From NCBI GenBank assembly GCA_017643585.1, contig JAEPND010000018.1, positions 1 through 38,502 on the forward strand: a DNA stretch of 38,502 nt. The letters are read 5' to 3'. This stretch comes from Maricaulis sp. Its GTDB lineage: Bacteria; Pseudomonadota; Alphaproteobacteria; Caulobacterales; Maricaulaceae. This document shows positions 15,778-23,947 of this stretch, piece by piece. The first letter of the stretch is position 1. Every line of letters begins with the position of its first letter. The notes under the pieces were generated by a model. The model searched no databases. It saw nothing but the letters and a program-made list of their open reading frames with translations, and was not told the DNA's origin. Both the position numbers and the translations under genes were made by a program.

Positions 15778-15795
15778 TGTGTATAAGCATACACA
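15778..15795 (-). promoter_or_regulatory. Predicted CcdA/CcdAB operator overlapping the promoter
   Basis: TGTGTAT-AAGC-ATACACA is a perfect 7-bp inverted repeat with a 4-base spacer, ending 15 bp before the ccdA start. On the minus strand it contains TATGCT and TTATAC, which could serve as a -10 box. Binding of the ribbon-helix-helix dimer would therefore block transcription of its own operon. Confidence 0.65.
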
Positions 15796-15957
15796 CTGGG
15801 TCGGTGGCGAGCAATGAAAGACCGGACTTTCCGGGCGAACCGCCTTGCCTGCTTGCCCTGACCCGACTCTTCGGGTAATAGCCCCGCTCCTGAGTTTATT
15901 GAGCTGCGTGCACGGCAACGTAATCGTGTGGCGCGGCGAAGAAAGAAAGCCGGATCG

Positions 15958-16176
15958 ATGAAAAGCGATATCCATCCCGAGTACCACATCATCAATGTCG
16001 TGATGACGGACGGCACCACCTTCCAGACCAAGTCCACCTGGGGCAAGGAAGGCGACACGCTGAACCTGGACATCGACCCGACCTCCCACCCGGCCTGGAC
16101 CGGTGGTAACCAGCAGCTGATGGACCGCGGCGGCCGCGTGTCTCGCTTCAAGGACAAGTTCAAGGGCTTCGTCTAA
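15958..16176 (+). CDS. rpmE: 50S ribosomal protein L31
   Basis: This is ribosomal protein L31 (72 aa) of the large subunit, at the bridge between subunits. [55 protein letters not shown] and FKDKFKGF are diagnostic. No cysteine is present, so this is the zinc-free form usual in alphaproteobacteria. The ATG at 15958 starts at the conserved position. It is divergent from ccdAB and ends in a strong terminator, so it is monocistronic. Confidence 0.98.
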   Translation: MKSDIHPEYHIINVVMTDGTTFQTKSTWGKEGDTLNLDIDPTSHPAWTGGNQQLMDRGGRVSRFKDKFKGFV

Positions 16177-16202
16177 GCGATATTCCTGCTGCTGGCAGAG
16201 AG

Positions 16203-16236
16203 AAAAGCGCTCCGGTTTCCGGGGCGCTTTTTCTTT
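16203..16236 (+). terminator. Intrinsic terminator of rpmE
   Basis: AAAAGCGC and GCGCTTTTT flank an inner CCGGTTTCCGG, and the hairpin ends in a T-rich tract. It lies about 27 bp after the rpmE stop. A TATAAT box at 16240-16245 just downstream may belong to the chemoreceptor promoter. Confidence 0.85.
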
Positions 16237-16331
16237 TAATATAATATTAGTCGTACACGAAATGTGGTTAAGCAATCGCAAGGTGGCGGGGCGTAGTTTT
16301 GCAAGGCAACTACACTCGGGCGGTCCTCGCG

Positions 16332-18382
16332 ATGCTGAAATTCCCGCGAATCCGATGGATGAAACTCTCGGTCCATGTACGACTGGGAATTTTGATCGGC
16401 GTCGCTGCGATCGGTACGCTCGCGGGCCTGTTTTGTTCCTGCAATCGCTGTCGACATCCGCTCAATGGCGATCGGAGTTCGAGGCGCAGGAAAAAATGCT
16501 GCTGGTCGAACAGACCCTGCGTGCTGAAATCCTTGAAATCGGACGTCTTGCCGAGCGCTTCCTGATCGAAACGGATGAACGTGTACTGGACGAGGTTGAT
16601 GCCACCCAGGCGCAGATCGAGATTATCGCGAGCGGGCGGGCCGAAAGCCTCTCTGTCGTGTTGCAGGATGTGCGCCTGTTGCGTTTTCTGATTGATCGTA
16701 TCGTCGCGGCGCAGATGGCCAGCGGCCTTGATGAGGCGTCCGGCCTGCGAGGCTCGATGCGCGAGGCGGCACATCATTTGGAACAGGAATTTGCCCTGCT
16801 TGATGAGGCTGGCGGCGCACCGTTGCTGGTGGAGTTGTTGCAGATGCGACGCCGGGATAAGGACTATATTCTTCGAGACGACCCGCGATACCTGGTCATG
16901 GTCAATGACCATAGTGCCCGCCTTGGCCGATTGATTGGCGCCGCCGAGATTGGCAATGTTCAGCGCGAGCGCTGGAGCGCATTATTGCAAAGCTATCGCC
17001 GGGACTTCGAGGCCTGGAGCGAGCAGAGTGCCCTGCGCAGCGAGGCCATCAGCGCGTTCCGCTCCGAACTCTCCGATATCCAGCACAGCATGGCAGAGAT
17101 GAGTGCTCTGCAGGCCGAGCAGGTCGAGAGCGGCCGCCAGGCTTTCGAACTGGCCCGTGCTGAGCAGACACGGTTTGTCATTTTGATGTCGGCCATGACC
17201 CTGCTGGGCGTTGTGTTGGCCGGAATTTACGTGTCCAGGTCCATCTCCAATCCGCTGAAGGAGATCTCGGTCGCGATCAAGGACATCAATAATGCGGACG
17301 GGATCGAGCGACTGAAATCGCTGGAGGTCAGCGAGGAGCTGGGTGAGATGGCGCGTGCGGCCATCGATTTCCATGCCGGAGAGAAGCAGAAGGAAAGCTT
17401 CATCGAACAGGAGCGCGTGAAGCTCGACGCACAGATTGCCCGACACAGGGCGCTGGAAAGCCGAATTGAACAGTTCCGGGATGATATCGCCCGGCAATTG
17501 GGCGAAGTGACATCCGTTGCCACAGCCATGCGCGAGGCCTCGACGAGCCTGTCAGGTCAGACGTCCACAGCAAGCGATCGGGCAGGCGATGTCTCCGAGC
17601 GGTTTGTCTCCGCCGCAGAGGATGTCCGCACGCTGCAACAGGCCGTGGGAGACCTGGCCGGAGCGATTGACCGGGTGCGCGGGCAGACACGCGAATCCGA
17701 GGAGGCCTCCGCATCCGTTACCGGTCAGGTAGAGCGGGCGGGCAGCCAGGTGCATGCATTGCGGTCCGCAGCGCCAGCAATCAGCGAGAGTGCGCTTCTG
17801 ATTGCCGAGATTTCCGGTCGCACAAACCTGTTGGCGCTGAATGCCACGATCGAGGCCGCGCGGGCCGGCGAGAGCGGTCGGGGCTTCGCTGTTGTCGCGG
17901 GCGAGGTCAAGCAATTGTCCGAACAGACCGCGCAGGCGACCACTTCGATCCACAAACAGATTGAACATCTTACCGAGGCGGTGAGCCAGGTGGCCGGCGC
18001 GATGGAACGGATCGAGGCGCTGAGTTCGACCTCGAGCGAGTTCGTATCCGCCGTTTCCGACGCGATCGCAGATCAGGCCCGCGCCAGCGAGGCGATCGAG
18101 GCGAATTCCCAGTCCGTGTCCGACGGTGCGGTGTCGGCACGTCAGCAAATGTCCAATCTTTCCGACGCCGTTGCGTCATCCAGCAGCGTTGCGGTGCAGA
18201 CTGACCAGCTCTCGGACGAGCTGGCGGGCTTTGTCGACGCCCTGGCGCGGGCGATTGATACATTCCTGCAGGATGTCGCGCAGGAGACGCCGGACGATGC
18301 CAAGGACAGCGCCGAAGCGGATGTGGATCTGTGGGGAGATGACGAGGCCGCCAGTGGTGACCTCAATGTCGAGCTGTTCTAG
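16332..18382 (+). CDS. Methyl-accepting chemotaxis protein, apparent frameshift near its start
   Basis: This is a transmembrane chemoreceptor. The first membrane helix ([19 protein letters not shown]) is read from ATG 16332, in a different frame from the rest of the protein. The frames join at CTGTTTTGTTCC, where one extra T in the TTTT run at 16431-16434 would give continuous L-F-L-F-L. After the join come a helical periplasmic sensor domain of about 190 residues, a second helix ([20 protein letters not shown]), a HAMP domain and the signalling hairpin ([20 protein letters not shown], then [18 protein letters not shown]). The frameshift may be a sequencing error, a pseudogene mutation or slippage. 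The uninterrupted second frame (from 16262) would lack the first helix. The C-terminus carries no CheR-binding pentapeptide. Confidence 0.82.
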
Positions 18383-18900
18383 CGTTCGCTGAAAGCACCG
18401 CGCAGCATCGCCATCTGGTCTGCGACCGGATTGGCGTCCGTTTCCGGGGCTTCTTCCGAGTACAGGTTATCATCCAGACGCTTCAGTCGCGCATAGAGTG
18501 CACGTGAGCGCGCCACGAGGGCGGACAGGATCTGGGGCGGTGTTTCGCCTTCCGGCCACAGATCATCGGTCGGACGATCAAAACCAAGGCGGTATTTGTT
18601 GTCGAGCACATCATCCGGGCTCATTTCACCCTCGGCAACGGCCCGCTGCGCCAGCAGCCAGGAGGCCGCCTGCATCAGGCGTGTTGTCAGCTTCATGCTC
18701 TCGGTGGCGTAGGACAAGGCGCCAGCACGGTCGAGAGATTTGGAATCATCACGACCCGGGCCATCCAGATAGCTTGCCGTCTCTTCGACAAGGTCCATGC
18801 CTTCGGCAAAGAGCTTCTGAAACATTTCCGAAGCCGCAAAGTCGCGAGTCCGGCTCGCTGCGCCCCCTCCGGCGGGGAAAAGTGTTGGTGCATCCGTCAT
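18379..18900 (-). CDS. rcdA: RcdA-like protein (DUF1465), CtrA degradation adaptor family
   Basis: The 173-aa protein belongs to DUF1465, the family of Caulobacter RcdA. RcdA works with CpdR and PopA as an adaptor that brings CtrA and other substrates to ClpXP. The helical core reads [20 protein letters not shown], then [26 protein letters not shown] and [17 protein letters not shown] three-helix bundle is expected. The tail after about residue 145 looks disordered ([14 protein letters not shown]), as in RcdA. The ATG at 18900 fits the family. It is preceded 74 bp upstream by the DUF1192 gene on the same strand. Its stop overlaps that of the chemoreceptor by 4 bp. The CtrA role here is inferred. 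Confidence 0.85.
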   Translation of the reverse strand: MTDAPTLFPAGGGAASRTRDFAASEMFQKLFAEGMDLVEETASYLDGPGRDDSKSLDRAGALSYATESMKLTTRLMQAASWLLAQRAVAEGEMSPDDVLDNKYRLGFDRPTDDLWPEGETPPQILSALVARSRALYARLKRLDDNLYSEEAPETDANPVADQMAMLRGAFSER

Positions 18901-18974
18901 AACGCGTCCATCTGTCCGTCGTGCCTTGAACGAATCGATGCAAGGCCAGGGCCAGAATCCCCCCAATACGTTGA

Positions 18975-19172
18975 CTAAATCTTGAAAACGGCCTCGGCGG
19001 CGTCCAATCCGGCCTTCTTTTTGTCAGTTATTTCATCGATACGCCGGATTTCCGCTTCCAGCAATCGGCGCCGTTCTGCCAGCCCGTCCAGAGAGAAACC
19101 GCTCAAGTCTTCGCCCGGACGGATCAGGTTATCGTCCTTGGTGCTTGTACTGGCTTCATCATCATGGAACAT
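18975..19172 (-). CDS. DUF1192 small protein
   Basis: This is a 65-residue protein of the DUF1192 family. It has an acidic N-terminus followed by GEDLSGFSLDGLAERRRLLE and a short coiled coil (AEIRRIDEITDKKKAGLDAA). Such proteins are found in alphaproteobacteria next to DUF1465 genes, as here (from memory). No function is known to me. It is encoded on the same strand as rcdA and 74 bp upstream of it, so they are probably co-transcribed. It is divergent from the quinone oxidoreductase gene. Confidence 0.8.
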   Translation of the reverse strand: MFHDDEASTSTKDDNLIRPGEDLSGFSLDGLAERRRLLEAEIRRIDEITDKKKAGLDAAEAVFKI

Positions 19173-19227
19173 CTGACGCCTCCTTCACTGCTATCCCAAA
19201 GCATAGCGCTATCTGCGGGAAAGTCCC

Positions 19228-20214
19228 ATGGCACAAAGTCGCACACACCGTATCATTCTTGCCCAACCCCCCGGCGGGCCGGAGGTTTTGACCGTTGAAA
19301 CGCGTCAGATTCCAGACCTTCAGGCGGACGAGATCCTGATCCAATCCGCGGCCTGTGGCATTAACCGTCCCGATCAGATCGAGCGGTTGGGATTCTATCC
19401 GGCACCGGCCTGGGCCCAACCGGGGCTGGGGCTGGAAGTGTCCGGAGTGGTGGTCGCCGTCGGCGCGGAGGTAACCACATTCCGCACGGGAGATGAGGTC
19501 TGTGCCCTGGTCTCTGGCGGCGGATATTCCGACTATGTGATCGCCAAGGCTGGCGCGGCCTTGCCCAAACCCGCAGGTCTGGACCTGGAAGATTCAGCAG
19601 GTTTGCCTGAAACCGTCTTCACCGTATGGGCGAATGTGTTCGAAAGCGGTGCACTCGCCCCGGGCGAGACGTTTCTGGTTCATGGCGGGACGAGCGGTAT
19701 TGGAACAACTGCGATCCAGATGGCCAAGGCGCACGGCGCCCGGGTCATCGCGACCGCTGGCACCAAGGATAAATGCTCGCTTTGCCGGGAGCTGGGCGCG
19801 GATGTCGCGATCAATTATCGCGAACAGGATTTCGAGACTGTTTGCCAGGACGAGGGCGGTGTCGACGTTGTGCTCGACATGGTGGGTGGGCCCTATGTGC
19901 AGAAGAATATCAACATCCTGAAACAGGGCGGTCGCATGGTGTCGATCGCCTTTCTGCAGGGCAGCCGGTGCGAGATCGACCTGATGCGGGTCATGTTGAA
20001 ACGCCTGACCCTGACGGGGTCTACACTGCGGGCGCGTCCGGACAGTGAGAAGGCGCGTCTGGCCGAGGCCATCCGCGCCCGTGTATGGCCATGGATCGAG
20101 GCGGGACGTCTCAAGCCTGTTATCGACAGCCGGTTTGCCCTGGGCGATGTCCGCTCGGCACATCAACGACTGGATGGCGGCGAGCACTCAGGCAAGATCC
20201 TGCTGATTCCGTGA
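19228..20214 (+). CDS. NAD(P)H quinone oxidoreductase, PIG3/QOR-type MDR
   Basis: The 328-aa protein is a zinc-free medium-chain dehydrogenase/reductase close to the quinone oxidoreductase PIG3 (TP53I3) family, which reduces quinones with NADPH. The N-terminal catalytic domain has SAACGINRPDQIERLGFYP and LGLEVSGVVVAVG. The cofactor domain has LVHGGTSGIGTTAIQMAKA at about 150-168, then GADVAINYREQDF and VLDMVGGPYV. No structural zinc Cys cluster is seen. The ATG at 19228 is preceded by GCGGGAAAG. The gene lies within the rcdA-DUF1192-QOR-trcR block, divergent from DUF1192. A candidate small RNA follows it. Confidence 0.88.
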   Translation: MAQSRTHRIILAQPPGGPEVLTVETRQIPDLQADEILIQSAACGINRPDQIERLGFYPAPAWAQPGLGLEVSGVVVAVGAEVTTFRTGDEVCALVSGGGYSDYVIAKAGAALPKPAGLDLEDSAGLPETVFTVWANVFESGALAPGETFLVHGGTSGIGTTAIQMAKAHGARVIATAGTKDKCSLCRELGADVAINYREQDFETVCQDEGGVDVVLDMVGGPYVQKNINILKQGGRMVSIAFLQGSRCEIDLMRVMLKRLTLTGSTLRARPDSEKARLAEAIRARVWPWIEAGRLKPVIDSRFALGDVRSAHQRLDGGEHSGKILLIP

Positions 20215-20223
20215 TAATGTATT

Positions 20224-20343
20224 CAGCGAAGTGCTTTGCAGGTCTCGCGAGCTGAGCTATATGGGGTGCAAATCGCTTCGCTGGAGCTTGCTCTCGGTGA
20301 AGCGTCGGAAGCCCAAGCCCGGCCGCCGTGTCGGGCTTTTTTT
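20224..20343 (+). ncRNA. Candidate structured small RNA or leader upstream of trcR
   Basis: Bases 20224-20240 pair with 20267-20283 in a 17-position stem with one mismatch and one G-T pair. The arms begin CAGCGAAG and end CTTCGCTG, and the loop is 26 bases. A small hairpin GAGC-TT-GCTC follows, then an intrinsic terminator (20315-20343). A GATAAT box at 20214-20219 lies just upstream at the right distance for a start near 20224. The whole unit of about 120 nt sits between QOR and trcR. No known RNA family (tRNA, SRP, 6S, tmRNA) fits. It may be a free sRNA or a trcR leader that ends in an attenuator. Confidence 0.55.
20315..20343 (+). terminator. Intrinsic terminator just upstream of trcR
   Basis: AAGCCCG and CGGGCTT form a 7-bp stem with a 10-base loop and a run of seven T. 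It ends 23 bp before the trcR ATG and only a few bases before its ribosome-binding site. It could therefore be either the end of an upstream transcript or an attenuator. Confidence 0.85.
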
Positions 20344-20366
20344 ATTTTCCAGGGAGCAAAACTGGC

Positions 20367-21041
20367 ATGACTGAAATTCTGATGCCGAAAGCCACAGCGG
20401 TATGGCTCGTCGACAATACGTCCCTGACCTTTGATCAGATTGCCGACTTTTGCGGCCTGCACCCGCTGGAAGTCAAAGGTATCGCTGACGGCGACGTCGC
20501 GACCGGCGTACGTGGCGCTGACCCGATTTCCAATGGTCAACTGACGCGGGAAGAAATCGCCAAGGCAGAAGACAATTCCGATTACCGGATGTCGGTCGTG
20601 AAGCCGAAATATGCTGATCTGCATCAGCCGTCCAAGCGCCGCGGCCCGCGCTATACGCCGCTGTCGCGTCGTCAGAATCGTCCGGACGCCATTGCCTGGC
20701 TGGTTCGCAACCACCCGGAACTGGCCGATGCCCAGATTTCCAAACTGATCGGCACGACCAAGACCACCATTCAGGCTGTTCGTGAGCGTACGCACTGGAA
20801 TGCGGCGAACATCAAGCCGACCGACCCGGTCTCGCTGGGCCTTTGCACGCAAATCGATCTTGATGAGCAGGTGAAGAAGGCCTCGGCCCGTCGCAAGAAG
20901 ATCGAAGAGGAAAATCCGGAACTGCTGGCCGATACGCTCAAGCCGACGGATGAGCTCGAGACGCCGGAAAATGATGATCTGCCGACCGGCGAGATCAATC
21001 TGGAAACCCTGTTCGGTGGGTCCGGTTCCAGCGACGACTAG
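20367..21041 (+). CDS. trcR: TrcR-type cell-cycle regulator (DUF1013)
   Basis: The 224-aa protein belongs to the DUF1013/TrcR family, described as a cell-cycle transcriptional regulator in alphaproteobacteria. The N-terminal part has PKATAVWLVDNTSLTFDQIA and FCGLHPLEVKGIADGD. The middle has DAIAWLVRNHPELADAQISK and LIGTTKTTIQAVRERTHWN, two helix-turn-helix-like units. The tail is acidic and low in complexity. The ATG at 20367 has AGGGAG upstream; a 13-residue longer frame would start inside the terminator hairpin and is rejected. It is monocistronic, with terminators on both sides. Direct DNA binding is inferred from the family. Confidence 0.9.
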   Translation: MTEILMPKATAVWLVDNTSLTFDQIADFCGLHPLEVKGIADGDVATGVRGADPISNGQLTREEIAKAEDNSDYRMSVVKPKYADLHQPSKRRGPRYTPLSRRQNRPDAIAWLVRNHPELADAQISKLIGTTKTTIQAVRERTHWNAANIKPTDPVSLGLCTQIDLDEQVKKASARRKKIEEENPELLADTLKPTDELETPENDDLPTGEINLETLFGGSGSSDD

Positions 21042-21062
21042 TCTTCGTTAAATGCAAACAAG

Positions 21063-21089
21063 AAGGCCGCCCGGTGGGCGGCCTTTTTT
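21063..21089 (+). terminator. Intrinsic terminator of trcR
   Basis: AAGGCCGCC and GGCGGCCTT form a 9-bp stem followed by TTTTTT. It lies between convergent trcR and the SDR gene, so it may act on both transcripts. Confidence 0.9.
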
Positions 21090-21092
21090 GTG

Positions 21093-21899
21093 TCAGTCCT
21101 TAGGGACGGTGTAGTTCATGGCCATCCGGCCACCGTCTGCATAGAGCGTGGTTCCGGTCATGTAACTGGCATCCTTCGACGCCAGGAAAGAGGCGATCGA
21201 GGCGATCTCGTCGGGATCGCCGATCCGGCCCAGCGGCGTGCGGGACATGATCTTGTCCATCGCCTCGGGATTGTCATTCACCGCCTTGAGCACATCGGTA
21301 TTGATACTGCCCGGGCCGATCGCATTGACCCGAATGCCGTATTTCGCCAGCGCCAGCGCCATGGACTTGGTCATCTGGGTCAGTGCGCCCTTGGTGGCGC
21401 AATAGGCCAGCTGGTCGGGAATGGCCATGACCGCATTGACCGATGTCATGTTGATGATCGCATAGCGACGACGCACATCATCGGCCCGTTCCTCGTCGGC
21501 CTCGATCTGATCAACCATCTGGCGCGCGGCTTCACGGGCGACAAGAAACGCACCCTTGAGGTTCACGCCCATCACCTTGTCGAAATCGGCTTCGGAGAGT
21601 GTGAGGATATCGCCTCCGGCCACGACACCGGCATTATTCACCAGGATATCCAGCCGGTCGAAGCTGGAGCGCGTCTCGGAAAGCAGGTTGTTGACGGCCA
21701 GCCGATCCGAGACATCACACTGGACGAACAGGGCCTTGCCCTTGTCCGAGCCCAGCTCTTCCGCGAGCGCCTGGCCGGCGTTTGAGTCCATGTCTGCAAT
21801 CACGACATTACAGCCATCTTCGCTGAGACGGCGGGCACAAGCCTTGCCGATACCATTTGCTCCGCCGGTGATAATCGCGACGCGATCCGTGGCTGCCAT
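21093..21899 (-). CDS. SDR-family oxidoreductase
   Basis: This classical short-chain dehydrogenase/reductase has 268 aa. The cofactor motif TGGANGIG is at about 11-18. D-M-D after beta-2 suggests NAD(H) preference. NNAG (about 87-90) is present, and the catalytic Ser (NMTSVNAV), Tyr and Lys (YCATK) are all in place. The C-terminal RIGDPDEIASIASFLASKDA and YADGGRMAMNYT are family-typical. An insertion of charged residues (QIEADEERADDVRRR) precedes the catalytic Ser strand. The substrate is unknown. It lies 88 bp downstream of the TPR gene on the same strand. Confidence 0.88.
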   Translation of the reverse strand: MAATDRVAIITGGANGIGKACARRLSEDGCNVVIADMDSNAGQALAEELGSDKGKALFVQCDVSDRLAVNNLLSETRSSFDRLDILVNNAGVVAGGDILTLSEADFDKVMGVNLKGAFLVAREAARQMVDQIEADEERADDVRRRYAIINMTSVNAVMAIPDQLAYCATKGALTQMTKSMALALAKYGIRVNAIGPGSINTDVLKAVNDNPEAMDKIMSRTPLGRIGDPDEIASIASFLASKDASYMTGTTLYADGGRMAMNYTVPKD

Positions 21900-21961
21900 G
21901 CTTGAGGTCCTCTTGAAGGGGCAAAATCAACGAGCGCGATGAACTGGCACACCCGGGCCGG

Positions 21962-21983
21962 GAGCGCAATCTCAATTGCGCTC
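21962..21983 (-). terminator. Hairpin after the TPR gene
   Basis: GAGCGCAAT and ATTGCGCTC form a perfect 9-bp stem with a 4-base loop, 4 bp after the TPR gene stop. There is no T run, so it may be an mRNA-stabilising or Rho-related structure rather than an intrinsic terminator. Confidence 0.4.
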
Positions 21984-21987
21984 GGGA

Positions 21988-22839
21988 TCAGGGGCGCTGG
22001 GTGCGCTCATAGTCGGCGGTGATCTCCGGATCATCCGGTTCCATCCGGTGGGCCTGGGCATAGAGCCGACGCGCACGCCGCGTTTCGCCGGTGGCCTCCA
22101 GTGCGGCGGCCAGGGAATGCACGATGTGGCCGCTATCCGGCTCCAGCTCGACAGCCTGTCGGCAAAGCGGGAGCGCTGTTTCCGCGCGATCATCCTGGAT
22201 CAGCGTCCAGCACAGCATGTTCAGGGTCGACCCGTTTTCGGGTTCGATTTCCACGGCGCGTCTGGCATCCGAGACCGCTTCGCTGATCATGCCGATTTCC
22301 AGGAATGCGGCGGACCGGTTCAACCAGGCGCCTGACCAGTCCGGTTCGGTGCGAACCAGCCGGTCATAGATCACAACTGCGTCTTCATGGCGTTCCAGCT
22401 GACCGTAGATCCAGCCGATATTGATCAGGGTCAGCGGGTCATCGCCCAGCATGGACTGGGCCCGGTAGAGATCTCTCAAGGCGCGCTCGAAGGCTTGTGT
22501 CTGGCCCAGCGCGATACCGCGGTTGCGGTAAATCATCGGGTGAGAAATCTCGGCCCCCTGGGTCTCGGCAATGGCAAAGGTGAAGGCGTAAGCCTGCAAG
22601 GCGGCTTCGTAATCCTCTCGCGCCAGGTGGACCGAACCCAGCTCGGCATAGATCATGACCTCCTGGTCGGGCGTAAGCTCCTCACTCGCCAGGCAGGCCT
22701 CAAATCCCTCGATCGCCGAATCATATTCGGCATTGTCCGCCGCCTGCAGCGCGGCCATGCAGGTGTCTTCAACCTGTTGAGCCTGTGCTGCTGGTATCAG
22801 CCAAACAGAAAAGAGGAGGAGGGTGGCGAGTTGTCTCAT
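21988..22839 (-). CDS. Secreted or periplasmic TPR-repeat protein
   Basis: The 283-aa protein has a clear Sec signal peptide (MRQLATLLLFSVWLIPAAQA, cleavage after AQA). About six tetratricopeptide repeats follow, for example AEYDSAIEGFEACLAS, REDYEAALQAYAFTFA, LINIGWIYGQLERHEDAVVI and SGAWLNRSAAFLEIGMISEA. The repeats form a helical scaffold for protein contacts. No catalytic domain is present and the partner is unknown. It may be co-transcribed with the SDR gene downstream, although a hairpin stands between them. Confidence 0.8.
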   Translation of the reverse strand: MRQLATLLLFSVWLIPAAQAQQVEDTCMAALQAADNAEYDSAIEGFEACLASEELTPDQEVMIYAELGSVHLAREDYEAALQAYAFTFAIAETQGAEISHPMIYRNRGIALGQTQAFERALRDLYRAQSMLGDDPLTLINIGWIYGQLERHEDAVVIYDRLVRTEPDWSGAWLNRSAAFLEIGMISEAVSDARRAVEIEPENGSTLNMLCWTLIQDDRAETALPLCRQAVELEPDSGHIVHSLAAALEATGETRRARRLYAQAHRMEPDDPEITADYERTQRP

Positions 22840-22886
22840 TTATATCTCCGGCTTGCGCCCTATGTCTTACAATTGACATCTAACCA

Positions 22887-22913
22887 AGAAAAAGGGCGAC
22901 CTGAAAGCCGCCC
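22887..22913 (-). terminator. Intrinsic terminator of the DUF465 gene
   Basis: On the minus strand, GGGCGGCTTTCAGGTCGCCC followed by TTTTTC forms a hairpin with a T run. It lies 9 bp after the DUF465 stop codon. Confidence 0.75.
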
Positions 22914-22921
22914 AATCCTCA

Positions 22922-23110
22922 CTAATTCGCCATGCTAGTTAATTCTGTTCGTCGGAGTGACTCGATCTGCTCCTTTATTCGGAGTTTCTCCTTCTTTAGA
23001 TTGGCCACCTCTAGCGAGTCCGCGGACGGATGTCGTTTAACCTCGTCGATCTGGGCATCAAGACGCGAATGTCGAGCGTCGAGCTCACGGATGCGGGCGT
23101 CGATTGGCAT
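22922..23110 (-). CDS. DUF465 (YdcH-like) small coiled-coil protein
   Basis: The 62-residue protein is of the DUF465/YdcH type. It begins MPIDARIRELDARHSRLDAQ and ends in a coiled coil with VANLKKEKLRIKEQIESLRR. The KKEKLR(I/L)K(E/D) core is the family hallmark. The function is unknown. The ATG at 23110 is chosen because the longer frame reads into the upstream promoter region. It is divergent from ubiX with a 93-bp spacer and has its own terminator. A related gene lies on the other side of ubiX at 23948. Confidence 0.85.
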   Translation of the reverse strand: MPIDARIRELDARHSRLDAQIDEVKRHPSADSLEVANLKKEKLRIKEQIESLRRTELTSMAN

Positions 23111-23203
23111 GGAGTTGTCTCCCTCTACTGAAGTGGAACCCGAGTATTGAAAGCAAACTCTGACATTCTGTCTATTCACGAAACGTTTCGCGGTTGAGGA
23201 AGA

Positions 23204-23791
23204 ATGAAGACTCAAAGACTTATCGTCGGTGTTTCCGGCGCCTCGGGCATCATATACGGCATGCGGGCGCTTCAGATTCTCCGTGAACTGAATGTTGAAA
23301 CGCACCTGGTCGCGTCCAAGGCGGCCGAAATGACATTGAATTACGAGACTGATTCCTCGATCGCGGAATTCCGCGGCATGGCGGACCAGGTCTACAAAAT
23401 GCCGGATGTCGGTGCCTCGATTGCCTCGGGTTCCTTTCGCACGATGGGGATGCTGATCGCCCCCTGTTCGGTTCGCACCATGTCGGAGATCGCCGCCGGC
23501 GTGACCTCAAGCTTGCTGACACGGGCAGCGGATGTCGTCCTCAAGGAAAGGCGCCGGCTGGTGTTGATGGTCCGTGAAACCCCCTACCACCTCGGTCACA
23601 TCCGGACGATGGAAAGATTGACCGAGATGGGGGCGATCATCTGTCCCCCTTTGCCGGCCTTCTATACCAACCCCAAATCCATCGACGACATCGTCGACCA
23701 GTCTGTCGGACGCGCGCTCGACCTGTTCGACCTGGACTGGCAGGACACCCGGCGGTGGGGCGAGGACCTCGAGAAGGGTCGCAGGGGGTAG
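23204..23791 (+). CDS. ubiX: Flavin prenyltransferase UbiX
   Basis: UbiX joins dimethylallyl phosphate to FMN to make prenylated FMN, the cofactor of UbiD decarboxylase in ubiquinone synthesis. The 195-aa product starts with QRLIVGVSGASGIIYGMRAL, the FMN-binding loop. SGSFRTMGMLIAPCSVRTMS at about 75-94 and RRRLVLMVRETPYHLGHIRT at about 116-135 are the conserved phosphate- and flavin-contacting segments. PPLPAFYTNPKSIDDIVDQS follows as in the family. The ATG at 23204 is preceded by GAGGAAGA. The gene is flanked by two DUF465 genes. No ubiD is in the window. Confidence 0.96.
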   Translation: MKTQRLIVGVSGASGIIYGMRALQILRELNVETHLVASKAAEMTLNYETDSSIAEFRGMADQVYKMPDVGASIASGSFRTMGMLIAPCSVRTMSEIAAGVTSSLLTRAADVVLKERRRLVLMVRETPYHLGHIRTMERLTEMGAIICPPLPAFYTNPKSIDDIVDQSVGRALDLFDLDWQDTRRWGEDLEKGRRG

Positions 23792-23947
23792 CCGGGCGGC
23801 AGTGATATAGAATTCTTTGAATCTTGCTCGCCAGACGTTTATTTGCACCTCGAAACGGGTTAGATTACTAGCTTCCGCCGAACGCTATGCGGACTGAGTT
23901 TGCGTTCGCATGCATGGTATCAATTCAACTGAAGAGACCGGTCACGA

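Noticed and set aside
15763-16281. Long N-terminal extension of the ccdA frame
   Set aside because: It would run antisense through rpmE; the ATG at 15762 has a ribosome-binding site and gives the normal CcdA length.
20224-20283. tRNA-like TAGCTCAGC stretch on the minus strand
   Set aside because: No complete cloverleaf forms; the region instead makes one long stem followed by a plus-strand terminator.
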